From Flavicella sp963932955 (GTDB taxonomy: Bacteria > Bacteroidota > Bacteroidia > Flavobacteriales > Flavobacteriaceae): 64,000 nucleotides of DNA. The stretch spans positions 47,872 through 111,871 of the forward strand of contig CAWVRK010000004.1 of NCBI GenBank assembly GCA_963932955.1. Direction: 5' to 3'. Below, in pieces: positions 43,220-51,630 of this stretch (its first letter is position 1; the number at the start of each line of letters is the position of its first letter). The notes beneath the pieces are model-generated. The model ran no database searches. It had not been told where the DNA came from and worked only from the letters and a program-made list of their open reading frames with translations. The translations under genes and the position numbers were made by a program.

Positions 43220-43470
43220 GTTGACAAGAGCCTTCTCGGTTTTTCTGTGTTTTTAAAGCTTGTTCTGAAACGACCAACACATTCGTTTTTTCAAGATAAT
43301 TTCAAACAACTTTTTGACGCATCACCAAGCAATGCTTCTAAATTCATTGAGAAATTGACAGGAGGAGTTATCGGTTTTGGAATTTTATAGACTCTCGTTG
43401 GAGTTCTGATTGCGGCAATGGTAAGCAGAGAATTGGAAGGGATTGTCGCCAAAAAAAAGAATAAACTTCA
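43220..43470 (+). pseudogene. Decayed reading frame, membrane-protein-like remnant
   Basis: One frame reads through with protein-like content (SFFQDNFKQLFDASPSNASK, FIEKLTGGVIGFGIL), meets TAG at 43388-43390, and continues TLVGVLIAAMVSRELEGIV. A hydrophobic helix therefore spans the stop (TTA TAG ACT; a Tyr codon would need one change). The frame then enters an A8 run, where adding one base would give a stop five codons later. It looks like the tail of a small membrane protein, possibly DUF4199-like, with no start in view. Not in use as far as can be seen. Confidence 0.4.
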
Positions 43471-43472
43471 TT

Positions 43473-44774
43473 TTAAAAACTTTTTACAAACGCTTTCATC
43501 AGGTCTGAATAACCCTCAAAGGAAGTGAGCGGCAAGGTGTCAGCACGGTCGTTAACATCATGGTAAGCGGCAATTCCCCCTAAGGTATAACTGTAAAAGC
43601 TGGGGACTTGAAAAGTATCAAAAGAACAATGGTCACTATTGCACGCAGGACCACGTGGTTTGATTGCTTTTATGTAGCCTTGTTTTTGATTGAGTTCCTG
43701 CAGTGTCTTAAATTGATTGGGATAGGCTGTCGCATTGACTACTTGAATGCCTTTACTTCCTGTGCCTGCCAAATCAAAATTCAAAAGAAATTTGATGTTT
43801 TTCAGAGCGAAAGGAGGGTGGTCAACAAAATACTTTGATCCTAAAAGCCCGAGTTCTTCGGCACCAAATGCGACAAATACCAACGAGTACTTGGGCCGAT
43901 TTTCACTTATTGAAAAATACTTGGCAAGATCCAATAACAAAGCAACCCCACTAGCATTGTCATTGGCACCTGGAAAATAGGTGTTTTTACCCATGCGTCC
44001 AAGGTGGTCGTAATGGGCAGAGATAACAAGCAAAGAGTCGGAAGCATCGCGCCCTTTGAGAAAGCCGATGACATTTTGAGAACTTGTCTTTTTTATAAAC
44101 CGGCTTTTGCTGTGAATGGACACTTGTTGCATGCTTTTGATGTTTGTTATTTTGCCAATGGTAAAAGATGGTTTTGCACTTTGAAAAGTACTGCCGTTCC
44201 AAGTCAGTTTTTTTGAAGAAAACACCAATGTGGCAGCAGCAGGATGTGCATCGGAATACCTGAGGAACCGAACGATTTCTAAGATTTTAGCAGCGGCTTG
44301 TTTGGACTGTGTCTCCAGGTCGTAGATGTCTATCAACAAGACTTTGTCTTTGGATTTATTGAGTTTTTGAACAAAGACATTTTCGTCCAACAAATCAGCT
44401 ATTCCCAACACAATACAGTCATAGGTGCCTTTGAGTGAAGGGCTGCTCGGATCGATCAAATAGTCCTTTCCGGGTACTAAAGTTTTGCCGTCTATTTTCA
44501 AGTCCAAGGCTCCCGGTTGTGTGTTGACGCTGATAGGAAAGCTTTGCAAATAGCTGCTTCCAAACTTTTGAAGTCCCCTTTTTTTAAATTCCTTTGCAAG
44601 GTATGCCGCAGCTTTTTTGTGGCCATTTTTCACATAAGCCCTTCCGTGCATTTCGGGAGCGCTCAAATCTTGAATCACCTTTCTTGCGGCCTCCAATTGT
44701 CCAAAAAGAGATGTGTGACTAATGAACGTGAGGATGCTAAAGAAAAAGAAAATAGGATTTTTGGAAAAAGACAT
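43473..44774 (-). CDS. M28 family zinc peptidase
   Basis: Exported aminopeptidase/glutaminyl-cyclase-like enzyme of 433 residues. The N-terminus (FFFFSILTFISHTSLFG) is a signal peptide, so it acts in the periplasm or outside. A PA-like insert spans roughly 100-220. Metal ligands and catalytic residues: SAHYDHLGRMG (His254, Asp256), PGANDNASGVALLL, FVAFGAEELGLLGS, NFDLAGTG and YHDVNDRADT. All are in place for a two-zinc M28 site. Confidence 0.92.
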   Translation of the reverse strand: MSFSKNPIFFFFSILTFISHTSLFGQLEAARKVIQDLSAPEMHGRAYVKNGHKKAAAYLAKEFKKRGLQKFGSSYLQSFPISVNTQPGALDLKIDGKTLVPGKDYLIDPSSPSLKGTYDCIVLGIADLLDENVFVQKLNKSKDKVLLIDIYDLETQSKQAAAKILEIVRFLRYSDAHPAAATLVFSSKKLTWNGSTFQSAKPSFTIGKITNIKSMQQVSIHSKSRFIKKTSSQNVIGFLKGRDASDSLLVISAHYDHLGRMGKNTYFPGANDNASGVALLLDLAKYFSISENRPKYSLVFVAFGAEELGLLGSKYFVDHPPFALKNIKFLLNFDLAGTGSKGIQVVNATAYPNQFKTLQELNQKQGYIKAIKPRGPACNSDHCSFDTFQVPSFYSYTLGGIAAYHDVNDRADTLPLTSFEGYSDLMKAFVKSF

Positions 44775-44790
44775 GCGATGAAATTTTTAT

Positions 44791-44825
44791 CAAAAATAAT
44801 CTTTTTGTTTTTGTAATTTGCCAAA
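44791..44825 (-). promoter_or_regulatory. Promoter of the M28 peptidase gene
   Basis: Minus strand: TTTG (44822-44825), 23 bases, TATTTTTG (44791-44798), 16 bases before the ATG at 44774. Confidence 0.55.
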
Positions 44826-44827
44826 CG

Positions 44828-44995
44828 ATGAACGATGAAAATAAACCTTTGGGAATAGCTGCTTTGATCTCCAGGCAAAAAAAGCAAGCAACAATTGCAA
44901 ATCCAATCAATTTAGAGGCGGAAGTAAATGCGGGTAGGATTCACAGCAAAAACGGAAAAAGAAAACCCAACTCGGAGAAGGAAATGAAGGAGTAA
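44828..44995 (+). CDS. Small ORF, 55 aa, unknown
   Basis: ATG-started frame on the plus strand between the divergent peptidase and convergent lipoprotein genes: begins MNDENKPLGIAALISRQKK, ends GKRKPNSEKEMKE. It is hydrophilic and basic, without cysteine or membrane segment. It fills the gap almost exactly, stopping seven bases before the next gene's end. A TAATTTG close to the -7 consensus (one base short) stands 5 bases upstream. Expression is unproven. Confidence 0.4.
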   Translation: MNDENKPLGIAALISRQKKQATIANPINLEAEVNAGRIHSKNGKRKPNSEKEMKE

Positions 44996-45001
44996 ATAGG
45001 C

Positions 45002-45595
45002 TTATCGTTCGTGGAGCAGAGCCTTGTCTAACAAGGCCATTCCTTCACACAAACGCGCTTCGGAATTTTCTGTTCCATAAGCCTCTACTTTCAAGAGGTA
45101 TAGGCTGCCGTTTGTATTTGGAAAATAACTTTGAACAGTCTGAAAGTCAAAACCCAAACGCCTGTACTTTGAATGGATGCTGTACCCTTTTTTTTTGCCC
45201 AAACGAACGTGTTTTGATTGCAGCACCTCGCCGTTTTCTTTTTGAAGGACTTCGCCTTCAATTGTTTTCACAAACAACGTGTCCAAAATGGTGTTTTTGG
45301 TGTAGTGTCCGATTTCTATGATGTAAGTGTCTGTAAGTTCTTTTGTGGTGTCAGCACAATAGAAGCGTGTGGAAGAACTGTCGATAAAAAATTCTTTTTT
45401 CCAGTTGGAGGGAATCGAAATCTCAAAGCGTTGGTGAAGGTCTTCGATGTTTTTTTGAGCTTGTTCTTGCTGTGTGCTTTTACAGGATCCGAAAAGTGCT
45501 TTTTGCAAACTAGGTTGTTGGCAACCTGTCAAGAGTAGTGCAAAAGAAAAAATAGACAGAAGGCAGGGCAGGAAAAGAGAAGGCAATATTCGCAT
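45002..45595 (-). CDS. Putative lipoprotein, unknown function
   Basis: A 197-residue protein with signal sequence and lipobox LLLTGC (Cys25). The mature domain (from HQRFEISIPSNWKKEFFIDSSST) is mixed beta/alpha and resembles small PsbP-like or flavobacterial periplasmic proteins only in general layout: an ISIPSNW opening then IGHYTKNTILDTLFVKTIEGEVL. No catalytic motif recognised. Confidence 0.7.
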   Translation of the reverse strand: MRILPSLFLPCLLSIFSFALLLTGCQQPSLQKALFGSCKSTQQEQAQKNIEDLHQRFEISIPSNWKKEFFIDSSSTRFYCADTTKELTDTYIIEIGHYTKNTILDTLFVKTIEGEVLQKENGEVLQSKHVRLGKKKGYSIHSKYRRLGFDFQTVQSYFPNTNGSLYLLKVEAYGTENSEARLCEGMALLDKALLHER

Positions 45596-45660
45596 GAGAT
45601 TTCCTTTTTTTTAACGTTTTATTTTGAGTAAATTTATCAAACATACTAAAAAGGATTGAG

Positions 45661-46572
45661 ATGAAAGCATTGGTGATTTCAGGAGGAGGGAGCAAAGGCG
45701 CGTTTGCGGGAGGTGTAGCCGAGTATCTGATTTGTGAACAACACAAAAAATACGACATCTACATTGGCACATCTACGGGCAGTCTTTTGATTTCTCACCT
45801 CGCTTTGGGAAAAACCCAAGAATTGAAAGCACTGTATACCAGCGTAAATCAAAAAACCATTTTTAGCAATAACCCATTTCGCATCAAGAAAGTACACGGC
45901 GAAAAAGTGGTCACAATCAATCACTTTCATGTGTTGTGGAATTTTATTCGCAAACGAAAGACTTTTGGAGAAAGTTATAATTTGAGAAAGCTGATTCGCA
46001 ACAACATTCGGGAAAGTTATTTCAAGCAGTTGCAAGATTCTGATATGGATCTTGTGGTGACCGTTTCCAACCTGACTTTGAATGAGATTGAGTACAAGTC
46101 AATCAATGATTGGTCTTATGTCGAATTTTGTGATTGGATTTGGGCTTCTTGCAATTACGTTCCTTTTATGAGTTTGTACGAAAAGGACAATTGCCAATAC
46201 GCAGATGGTGGTTTCGGTTGTTTGGTTCCCATTCGTGAAGCCATCCGAAGGGGAGCTACCGAGGTAGATGTAATTATTTTGGATACGGAAGTGACGCATT
46301 ACAACCGACTCCCGGTAAAAAACCCTTTTTCACTGATTTCTCATATTTTTGATTTCACCTTGGGACATGTAGAAAAGCACAATGTAACCATAGGCAAATT
46401 GGCTGCCAAGAACAACGGTGTTTCTTTGAATATGTTCTACACACCCTCTGTATTGACAACAAATTCTTTGATTTTTGACCAAAAACAAATGACGGCTTGG
46501 TGGCAGGAAGGCTTTGAATATGCGGAAAAACGGTTTTACGAACAAACTGACCCTGTTCGTTTTGACAACTGA
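45661..46572 (+). CDS. Patatin-like phospholipase
   Basis: Lipid acyl hydrolase with a Ser-Asp dyad, 303 residues and no signal peptide. The oxyanion loop GGGSKGAFAGGV is at 8-19; the nucleophile Ser38 is in GTSTGS; the dyad Asp182 is in ADGGFG. The extra region FHVLWNFIRKRKTFGESYNLRKLI lies between. The length is that of the short bacterial patatins. Substrate unknown; probably a membrane phospholipid. Confidence 0.9.
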   Translation: MKALVISGGGSKGAFAGGVAEYLICEQHKKYDIYIGTSTGSLLISHLALGKTQELKALYTSVNQKTIFSNNPFRIKKVHGEKVVTINHFHVLWNFIRKRKTFGESYNLRKLIRNNIRESYFKQLQDSDMDLVVTVSNLTLNEIEYKSINDWSYVEFCDWIWASCNYVPFMSLYEKDNCQYADGGFGCLVPIREAIRRGATEVDVIILDTEVTHYNRLPVKNPFSLISHIFDFTLGHVEKHNVTIGKLAAKNNGVSLNMFYTPSVLTTNSLIFDQKQMTAWWQEGFEYAEKRFYEQTDPVRFDN

Positions 46573-46680
46573 GAAGAGGGTACAATGAGTTCGGCAAAAG
46601 CTAAAATTGTATTTAACACTTAATTATAAGACTGTCTTCTCAAGTATTTCTATTTTTACAATCAAAAAATATTCCTTCCA

Positions 46681-49137
46681 ATGCGTTTTCAGAAACAGAT
46701 ATGCTTGTTTTTTTTATCGTTTGCTCCTTTTTCAAATGCGCAGCAATCTTTACAAAACACCCACATTCCCAACACAACAATTGTTGAAAAACCCTTTGAC
46801 CTCCATCACACTCAGCTAAAAATCCGCTTTGACTTTTCAGAAGAACGACTCTATGGCGAAGCGGTTCTTTCGGCGAGCCCTCATTTTTACAAAACCCAAA
46901 ACATCGTTTTGGATGCTAAAAATATGACTGTCCAAAAAGTGAGCAGTTTGGACAAGGCACTTGACTACCATTACGACGGGGAGCAAATACACATCGACCT
47001 GAACAGGATCTACCATCGAGAAGACACCCTGCAGCTCACGGTTGCTTACAGCGTCAAATCTCAAAAAACATTCAAAAAGTTAAATGAAACCGGAAGAAAA
47101 ATTCCAGGCTTGAATTTTGTCAATCCCCTAGCGCTTCAAAAGAACATTCCCACGCAAATATGGACACAAAGCATTGCAGACGCCAACAGTTTTTGGTTTC
47201 CGACACTAAACAGTCCCAATCAAATGACCCTTCAGGAAATATTCCTAACCGTCCCGGATTCGTTGACAACCCTGTCCAACGGAACGTTGGTTTCTAAAAC
47301 GGCACTTCCCAATGGAGAACGCCAAGACCATTGGAAGTTAGGTCACAAACACGCTCCCCATTTGTTTTTTATAGCGGTAGGAGAATTTGCATTAATCAAA
47401 GAAGTCTGGAAAGGCAAAGATGTCAACTATTATGTAGAAAAAGACAAGGAAAACTTGGCAAAAAAAGTTTTTGGAAACACACCTCAAATGATGCAATTCT
47501 TCTCTGAAATTTCGGGAATTGATTTTGTTTGGGATCAATACAGTCAGGTGGTTGTTCGCAATCTTAAAGAAAAAGCGGAGGCTTATACAATGGTTTCTGT
47601 TTTTTCAGATGAAGCCTACCAATCTGAGGGAGATTTGGTGGATGGCAATTTGTGGGAGCCTGTCATTGCAAACCGCTTATTCCAGCAATGGTTTGGGAGT
47701 TTTGTAAGTCCTAAAAGCTGGAGTGAAATGTCTTGGAACGAAGGTTTTGGAGAATACGCGGCGTATTTGTGGATGGAGCAAAAACACGGACAAAACGCAG
47801 CAGATGCATACCTGCAAAAGATAACTGCTCTTTACAGGGCAAGTACAAACACGCAACAAAGTTTGGTGGAGCAAAATTCCGACAGCCAACTGCTCTTGAA
47901 AGAGGGAAGACAGGAAAAAGGGGCTTTGGTCCTTCACATGCTGAAAGACCTGCTCGGAGACAAAGCTTTTTTCAAAGGATTGCAGCAGTATTTAAAAACA
48001 CATGCATATGCTACTACTGAAGCGGCGCAATTGCGAATGGCTTTTGAAGATGTGTCTGGAAAAGCATTGGGTTGGTTTTTCGACCAATGGTTTTTCAAGG
48101 GAGGGCATCCCGTAGTTCATGTTTCCTACGATTACAATTTGTTGGAAAAAACAGTGACGGTTAATTTGAGACAACAAGGCGAAGTGTTTAATTTTCCCTT
48201 GAAGATTGTGCTACATGAGAATGGGCTTAAAAGGGTGCAGAAGGTATTTGTCAAGGAAGAAGAGAGTTCTTTTACTTTTGCTTACAACAAAACCCCTCAA
48301 TGGGTACAAGTCAATGCTGATCATGTGGTGTTGGGTGATTTTATCGAAAACAAAACACAGAAAGCCTACATATACCAGTACAAGCATGCAGCGCATATTG
48401 CAGATCGCAAAGAAGCATTGCTTGCCCTGTCTAAGCACCAAGCGGACAAAGAAGTCTTCGAACTTCTTGTTTCGGCATTTGACGATGTCTATGCGCCCTT
48501 GCAGATAATCGCATTGGAACACATTGACCTCAGTTTCAAATACTCAAAGAGACAGGTCATCAAAAAAATTGAATCCCTTGCTAAAAGCAGTCAAAACAAT
48601 GCTGTAAAAGCAGCTGCCATCAAGCTATTGGGAAAATTGGTGTATTTTGATTACCAATATTTCTTTGAAAAATCTGTAGACAGCCCATCCAATCTGGTCA
48701 AAGAAAGTGCCTTGGAGGCATTGTATTACTTAGATGCAAAATCAGCGATGGACAAGGCGAAATTCCTGCCCTCAAGCGTCAAAGAATCCATCGCCATTCC
48801 ACTCACCAAATTGTATATAGAAGCCAAAGAAACCTCTGAAATGGCGTTTGTTGCCAAATACATCGTACAAGGTTTGTACCTAAGCAATGACAAAAAAGCT
48901 AAAGAACTCTACAAAAACGCGTTTATATGGGTGGCCACTTCAAACAACGTGGCAGCAATAACGAATTTGGCCAACGACCTCGTTGTTAAAGGACAAGAAT
49001 ACCGCAGCTACAACTTCCATTTAGAGGCGATTCGCATGCTTAGAGAAATCGCCTACGAGCAGGAAAGACGTCAGAATTCACACCAAAAAGAACTGGTAAC
49101 AATAGCAAATAGCGCATTGTCACAATTGATCGAATAA
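46681..49137 (+). CDS. M1 aminopeptidase homologue lacking the zinc site (pseudoenzyme)
   Basis: An 818-residue exported protein (signal peptide ending near SNA-QQ) with the M1 order: N-terminal beta domain, thermolysin-like domain, then a long helical HEAT-like C-terminus from about 560. The metal motif HExxH-x18-E aligns to NRLFQQWFG...NEGF: the two zinc histidines are Asn331 and Gln335 and the catalytic Glu is Arg332, while Glu354 remains at exactly the right spacing. The GAMEN segment aligns to KAEAY (298-302) and is lost as well. The frame is otherwise intact, with family-like surroundings (WSEMSWNEGFGEYAAYLWME). I infer a non-catalytic paralogue, perhaps a binding protein or scaffold; no sign of recent decay. 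Confidence 0.87.
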   Translation: MRFQKQICLFFLSFAPFSNAQQSLQNTHIPNTTIVEKPFDLHHTQLKIRFDFSEERLYGEAVLSASPHFYKTQNIVLDAKNMTVQKVSSLDKALDYHYDGEQIHIDLNRIYHREDTLQLTVAYSVKSQKTFKKLNETGRKIPGLNFVNPLALQKNIPTQIWTQSIADANSFWFPTLNSPNQMTLQEIFLTVPDSLTTLSNGTLVSKTALPNGERQDHWKLGHKHAPHLFFIAVGEFALIKEVWKGKDVNYYVEKDKENLAKKVFGNTPQMMQFFSEISGIDFVWDQYSQVVVRNLKEKAEAYTMVSVFSDEAYQSEGDLVDGNLWEPVIANRLFQQWFGSFVSPKSWSEMSWNEGFGEYAAYLWMEQKHGQNAADAYLQKITALYRASTNTQQSLVEQNSDSQLLLKEGRQEKGALVLHMLKDLLGDKAFFKGLQQYLKTHAYATTEAAQLRMAFEDVSGKALGWFFDQWFFKGGHPVVHVSYDYNLLEKTVTVNLRQQGEVFNFPLKIVLHENGLKRVQKVFVKEEESSFTFAYNKTPQWVQVNADHVVLGDFIENKTQKAYIYQYKHAAHIADRKEALLALSKHQADKEVFELLVSAFDDVYAPLQIIALEHIDLSFKYSKRQVIKKIESLAKSSQNNAVKAAAIKLLGKLVYFDYQYFFEKSVDSPSNLVKESALEALYYLDAKSAMDKAKFLPSSVKESIAIPLTKLYIEAKETSEMAFVAKYIVQGLYLSNDKKAKELYKNAFIWVATSNNVAAITNLANDLVVKGQEYRSYNFHLEAIRMLREIAYEQERRQNSHQKELVTIANSALSQLIE

Positions 49138-49195
49138 GCTCAAGGCTTGATAAGGAAGACGATGGGTTGTTTTGCGAGAAGCAAACAACGGAGTT

Positions 49196-49621
49196 CTACA
49201 AGGATTGTTTGTTGGGTGTATAAGCTTCAAAAGTTCCATCTACATAAAACACAAGTACTTTTTCAATTCCTATGTCTTTTGGCAAATATGCTGAGGCTGT
49301 GGTTGCTTGTGACAGATCTGGAAATCCCAATTCGGAGATTTTGTGACTCAATTGGTTTTTTGTTTTTGGGCTAGGGGACTGACTACCAGGATTGTTTTTT
49401 GGAAAAACACCCAATCCCTTTAACAGCCATTGCAAATCAACCTCTTTGTATGTTTCTGTTATTTTCAACACAAAATCCAAGCTAGGTTTATTTCTTCCAG
49501 ATGCGATGTGGGAGATGCTAGACCGCGGCACTTCGATAGATTCTGCAAATGCAGCTGCAGACAGGCTGTAATAATCCATGATTTTTTTTAGTCTTGTAGC
49601 AAAGGCTTGAGTGTTTAACAT
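49196..49621 (-). CDS. XRE-family transcriptional regulator
   Basis: A 141-residue DNA-binding protein. Residues about 5-62 form a Cro/CI-type helix-turn-helix (FATRLKKIMDYYSLSAAAFAE, SIEVPRSSISHIASGRNKPSL, FVLKITETYKEVDLQWLLKG). The Ser-Ser-Ile-Ser-His segment is the recognition helix. The C-terminal 70 residues (from GSQSPSPKTK, with a proline/serine linker) have no recognised family. It is divergent from the M14 peptidase gene; palindromic sites in the shared region suggest autoregulation. Confidence 0.85.
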   Translation of the reverse strand: MLNTQAFATRLKKIMDYYSLSAAAFAESIEVPRSSISHIASGRNKPSLDFVLKITETYKEVDLQWLLKGLGVFPKNNPGSQSPSPKTKNQLSHKISELGFPDLSQATTASAYLPKDIGIEKVLVFYVDGTFEAYTPNKQSL

Positions 49622-49642
49622 TGTAACTTATTTGAGTGTTTA

Positions 49643-49650
49643 CAAATGTA
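49643..49650 (-). promoter_or_regulatory. -7 box of the XRE regulator gene, within a palindromic site
   Basis: TACATTTG on the minus strand inside the site at 49640-49651; 21 bases before the ATG at 49621. Confidence 0.5.
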
Positions 49651-49895
49651 GTTTTTTTTACTCACAGGGCAAATCTATTTTTAAGAACTGATTATTTATT
49701 AAACTAAAACTTTACTTAGGTAAATTCAAAAGACTCATTTACAATAATTTAAACATAATATAGCTTGTTATTACTACCTTTGTTAGAAAATGAAACACAA
49801 GGGAAGAACCTCTTTGGGAGCGCAAGTGAAATTTGTTTACATATTTAAACATAAAGCTTGTCGGAGATAATTACATTTGTAAACACAAGATTATT

Positions 49896-49903
49896 TACAT
49901 TTG
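49896..49903 (+). promoter_or_regulatory. -7 box of the M14 gene, 4 bases before its ATG
   Basis: TACATTTG within the palindrome 49895-49906, with TTTG 16 bases upstream; four bases to the ATG at 49908, so a leaderless mRNA is predicted. Confidence 0.5.
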
Positions 49904-49907
49904 TAAT

Positions 49908-51002
49908 ATGAAAAAAATACCCCTGTCACTCATAGAAAACTGGTATGCGAACCATTATGAAAAAGCGCTTTCTGGACGTCGCATTCTCTGCGACACCATC
50001 ACTCCGTTGTTAAACGCGATGGACAGTTCCTTGTTTTCAATCAAACAATTAGGGAGCTCAGAAAAAAACACCCCCATTTATTCTGTTCAAATTGGTAATG
50101 GGTCACGAAAAATCTTGCTTTGGTCTCAAATGCATGGGAACGAAAGCACGGGCACCAAAGCGATGTTTGACTTGTTTAAGTTCCTAGACGGTCCTGAAAA
50201 CTTAGTCCATATAAAAGCAGCTGTTCTAAACAAGTGCAGCCTTGTTTTTGTGCCCATACTAAATCCTGACGGAGCCGATGCCTTTACACGTGTCAATGCC
50301 AATGGGATTGATTTGAACAGGGATGCCGTAGCTTTGGTTGCCAAGGAAAGCAAGCTTTTGCGTAATTTGTTGGACACTTTCAATCCTGAATTTTGTTTTA
50401 ACCTTCACGACCAACGAACCATATTCAACGTCGAGGGCACCAAAAACCCTGCTGCTGTCTCTTTTTTAGCACCATCTGAAGACTTAAAGCGAACTTTGAC
50501 CAAGGGACGTACAGAAACCATGAGCGTAATTAGCTCTATGAATGCACTCTTGTCTGAGCTCATTCCGAATCACATCGGTCGTTATACGGATGAATTTTAC
50601 CCAACCGCCACTGGGGACAATTTTCAAAAAATGGGCCACAACACTATTTTAATTGAAGCGGGTCATTATTACGACGACTATGATCGAGAATTGGTGCGAA
50701 AATTCAATTTTTACGCAATCTTGCAAGGTCTTTATTTCTTGAGCGAAACAGATAACTTCTCCAACTACGCACCCTATTTTGGCATTCCTAATAATGCGAG
50801 CGATTGTTTCGATATCATTTGTAGAAATGTACTAACAGAAGAAGGAACGGTATTAGATATTGCTTTTCAGTACGATTATATAGTCAAAAACAAGCAAGTG
50901 CATTTGGAGAAAAAAGAAGCCGCAAGAGGCGACCTTTCTGCCAACATTGGCCACAAAGAACTTGACTTGAAGAAACAACCTTTAAAAAACATGATTTTTT
51001 GA
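49908..51002 (+). CDS. M14 family zinc carboxypeptidase
   Basis: Metallo-carboxypeptidase of 364 residues without a signal peptide. Zinc ligands: His76 and Glu79 in MHGNES, and His167 in NLHDQRT. Substrate Arg/Asn in NANGIDLNRDA follow, with NPDGADAFTRV before them, and the catalytic Glu250 lies in ILIEAGHYYDD. All M14 residues seem intact. Start is ATG 49908 (MKKIPLSLIENW); the longer frame from 49833 crosses the palindromic sites. The substrate is probably a cytoplasmic peptide or cell-wall fragment (inference). Confidence 0.9.
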   Translation: MKKIPLSLIENWYANHYEKALSGRRILCDTITPLLNAMDSSLFSIKQLGSSEKNTPIYSVQIGNGSRKILLWSQMHGNESTGTKAMFDLFKFLDGPENLVHIKAAVLNKCSLVFVPILNPDGADAFTRVNANGIDLNRDAVALVAKESKLLRNLLDTFNPEFCFNLHDQRTIFNVEGTKNPAAVSFLAPSEDLKRTLTKGRTETMSVISSMNALLSELIPNHIGRYTDEFYPTATGDNFQKMGHNTILIEAGHYYDDYDRELVRKFNFYAILQGLYFLSETDNFSNYAPYFGIPNNASDCFDIICRNVLTEEGTVLDIAFQYDYIVKNKQVHLEKKEAARGDLSANIGHKELDLKKQPLKNMIF

Positions 51003-51025
51003 ATATTTCGTAATGTAAATCTATT

Positions 51026-51052
51026 TTTGGTGAAAATATTTTAGTAATTTTG
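51026..51052 (+). promoter_or_regulatory. Possible promoter of the Lrp-type regulator
   Basis: TTTG (51026-51029), 15 bases, TAATTTTG (51045-51052), 33 bases before the ATG at 51086. Spacing is short. Confidence 0.4.
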
Positions 51053-51085
51053 TATTTTTACGTTTTATCTGATAATTAATTAGCT

Positions 51086-51565
51086 ATGAAAAAATACATT
51101 TTAGATGAAGTTGATCACCAAATATTAGACATGTTGATTGACAACGCACGAACTCCTTTTACAGACATTGCAAAAAAACTATTGGTTTCTGCCGGAACCA
51201 TTCATGTTCGTGTCAAGAAAATGGAAGAGGAGGGAATTATCAAAGGATCCACGCTCACTTTAGATTACGAAAAAATGGGCTATGCTTTTATCGCTCATAT
51301 TGGAGTTTACTTGGAGAAAACATCCATGACCAAAGAAGTGATCAGTAGTTTGAGACTGATTCCAAACGTAACGGTTGCTTATGTAACGGCTGGAAAGTTC
51401 AACATCTTTTGCAAGATTAGAGCCAAAGACACAGAAGATGCAAAAAACATCATTTTTAAAATTGATGACATCTCAGGGGTCAACAGAACCGAGACGATGA
51501 TTTCTTTAGAAGAAAGCATCAACGATAAGAAAAGAATGATGCATGCAATTTTTAGAGACTACTAG
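51086..51565 (+). CDS. Lrp/AsnC-family transcriptional regulator
   Basis: Feast/famine regulator of 159 residues. The N-terminal winged helix (EVDHQILDMLIDNARTPFTDIAKKLLVSAGTIHVRVKKMEEEGIIKGST) and the RAM ligand domain (YAFIAHIGVYLEKTS ... VTVAYVTAGKFNIFCKIRAKDTEDAK) are complete. The family assembles into octamers and senses amino acids. Target genes are unknown. A terminator follows at 51603. Confidence 0.9.
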   Translation: MKKYILDEVDHQILDMLIDNARTPFTDIAKKLLVSAGTIHVRVKKMEEEGIIKGSTLTLDYEKMGYAFIAHIGVYLEKTSMTKEVISSLRLIPNVTVAYVTAGKFNIFCKIRAKDTEDAKNIIFKIDDISGVNRTETMISLEESINDKKRMMHAIFRDY

Positions 51566-51602
51566 GTTCTAAAAGCACAAAGAACAATTCTCAACTCCTG
51601 AC

Positions 51603-51630
51603 AAAAGCTATTTTTTCAATAGCTTTTTGT
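51603..51630. terminator. Bidirectional terminator between the Lrp gene and the LtaS-like gene
   Basis: Ten-bp stem AAAAGCTATT / AATAGCTTTT around TTTTC. It includes the stop codon of the minus-strand gene. T-run on the plus side. Confidence 0.75.

Larger units (their letters stand above)
49622..49907. promoter_or_regulatory. Divergent control region with palindromic sites
   Basis: Contains TTACATTTGTAA twice exactly (49871-49882 and 49895-49906) and an 11 of 12 match in inverted form near the regulator (49640-49651, TTACAAATGTAG). Also present is a looser GTTTA...TAAAC palindrome (GTTTACATATTTAAAC near 49834-49850). Each TTACATTTGTAA embeds a TACATTTG -7 box, so a bound protein would block the promoter. 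A further TACCTTTG lies at 49775-49782. Confidence 0.5.

Noticed and set aside
44815..44822. TAATTTG as promoter box for the small ORF at 44828
   Set aside because: It has one base fewer than TAnnTTTG and the overlapping TTTG serves the opposite gene; not called as a promoter.
49160..49200. A GTTGTTTTGC/GCAAACAAC hairpin as terminator between the M1 homologue and the XRE gene
   Set aside because: A bulged stem without a T-run on either strand; left out.
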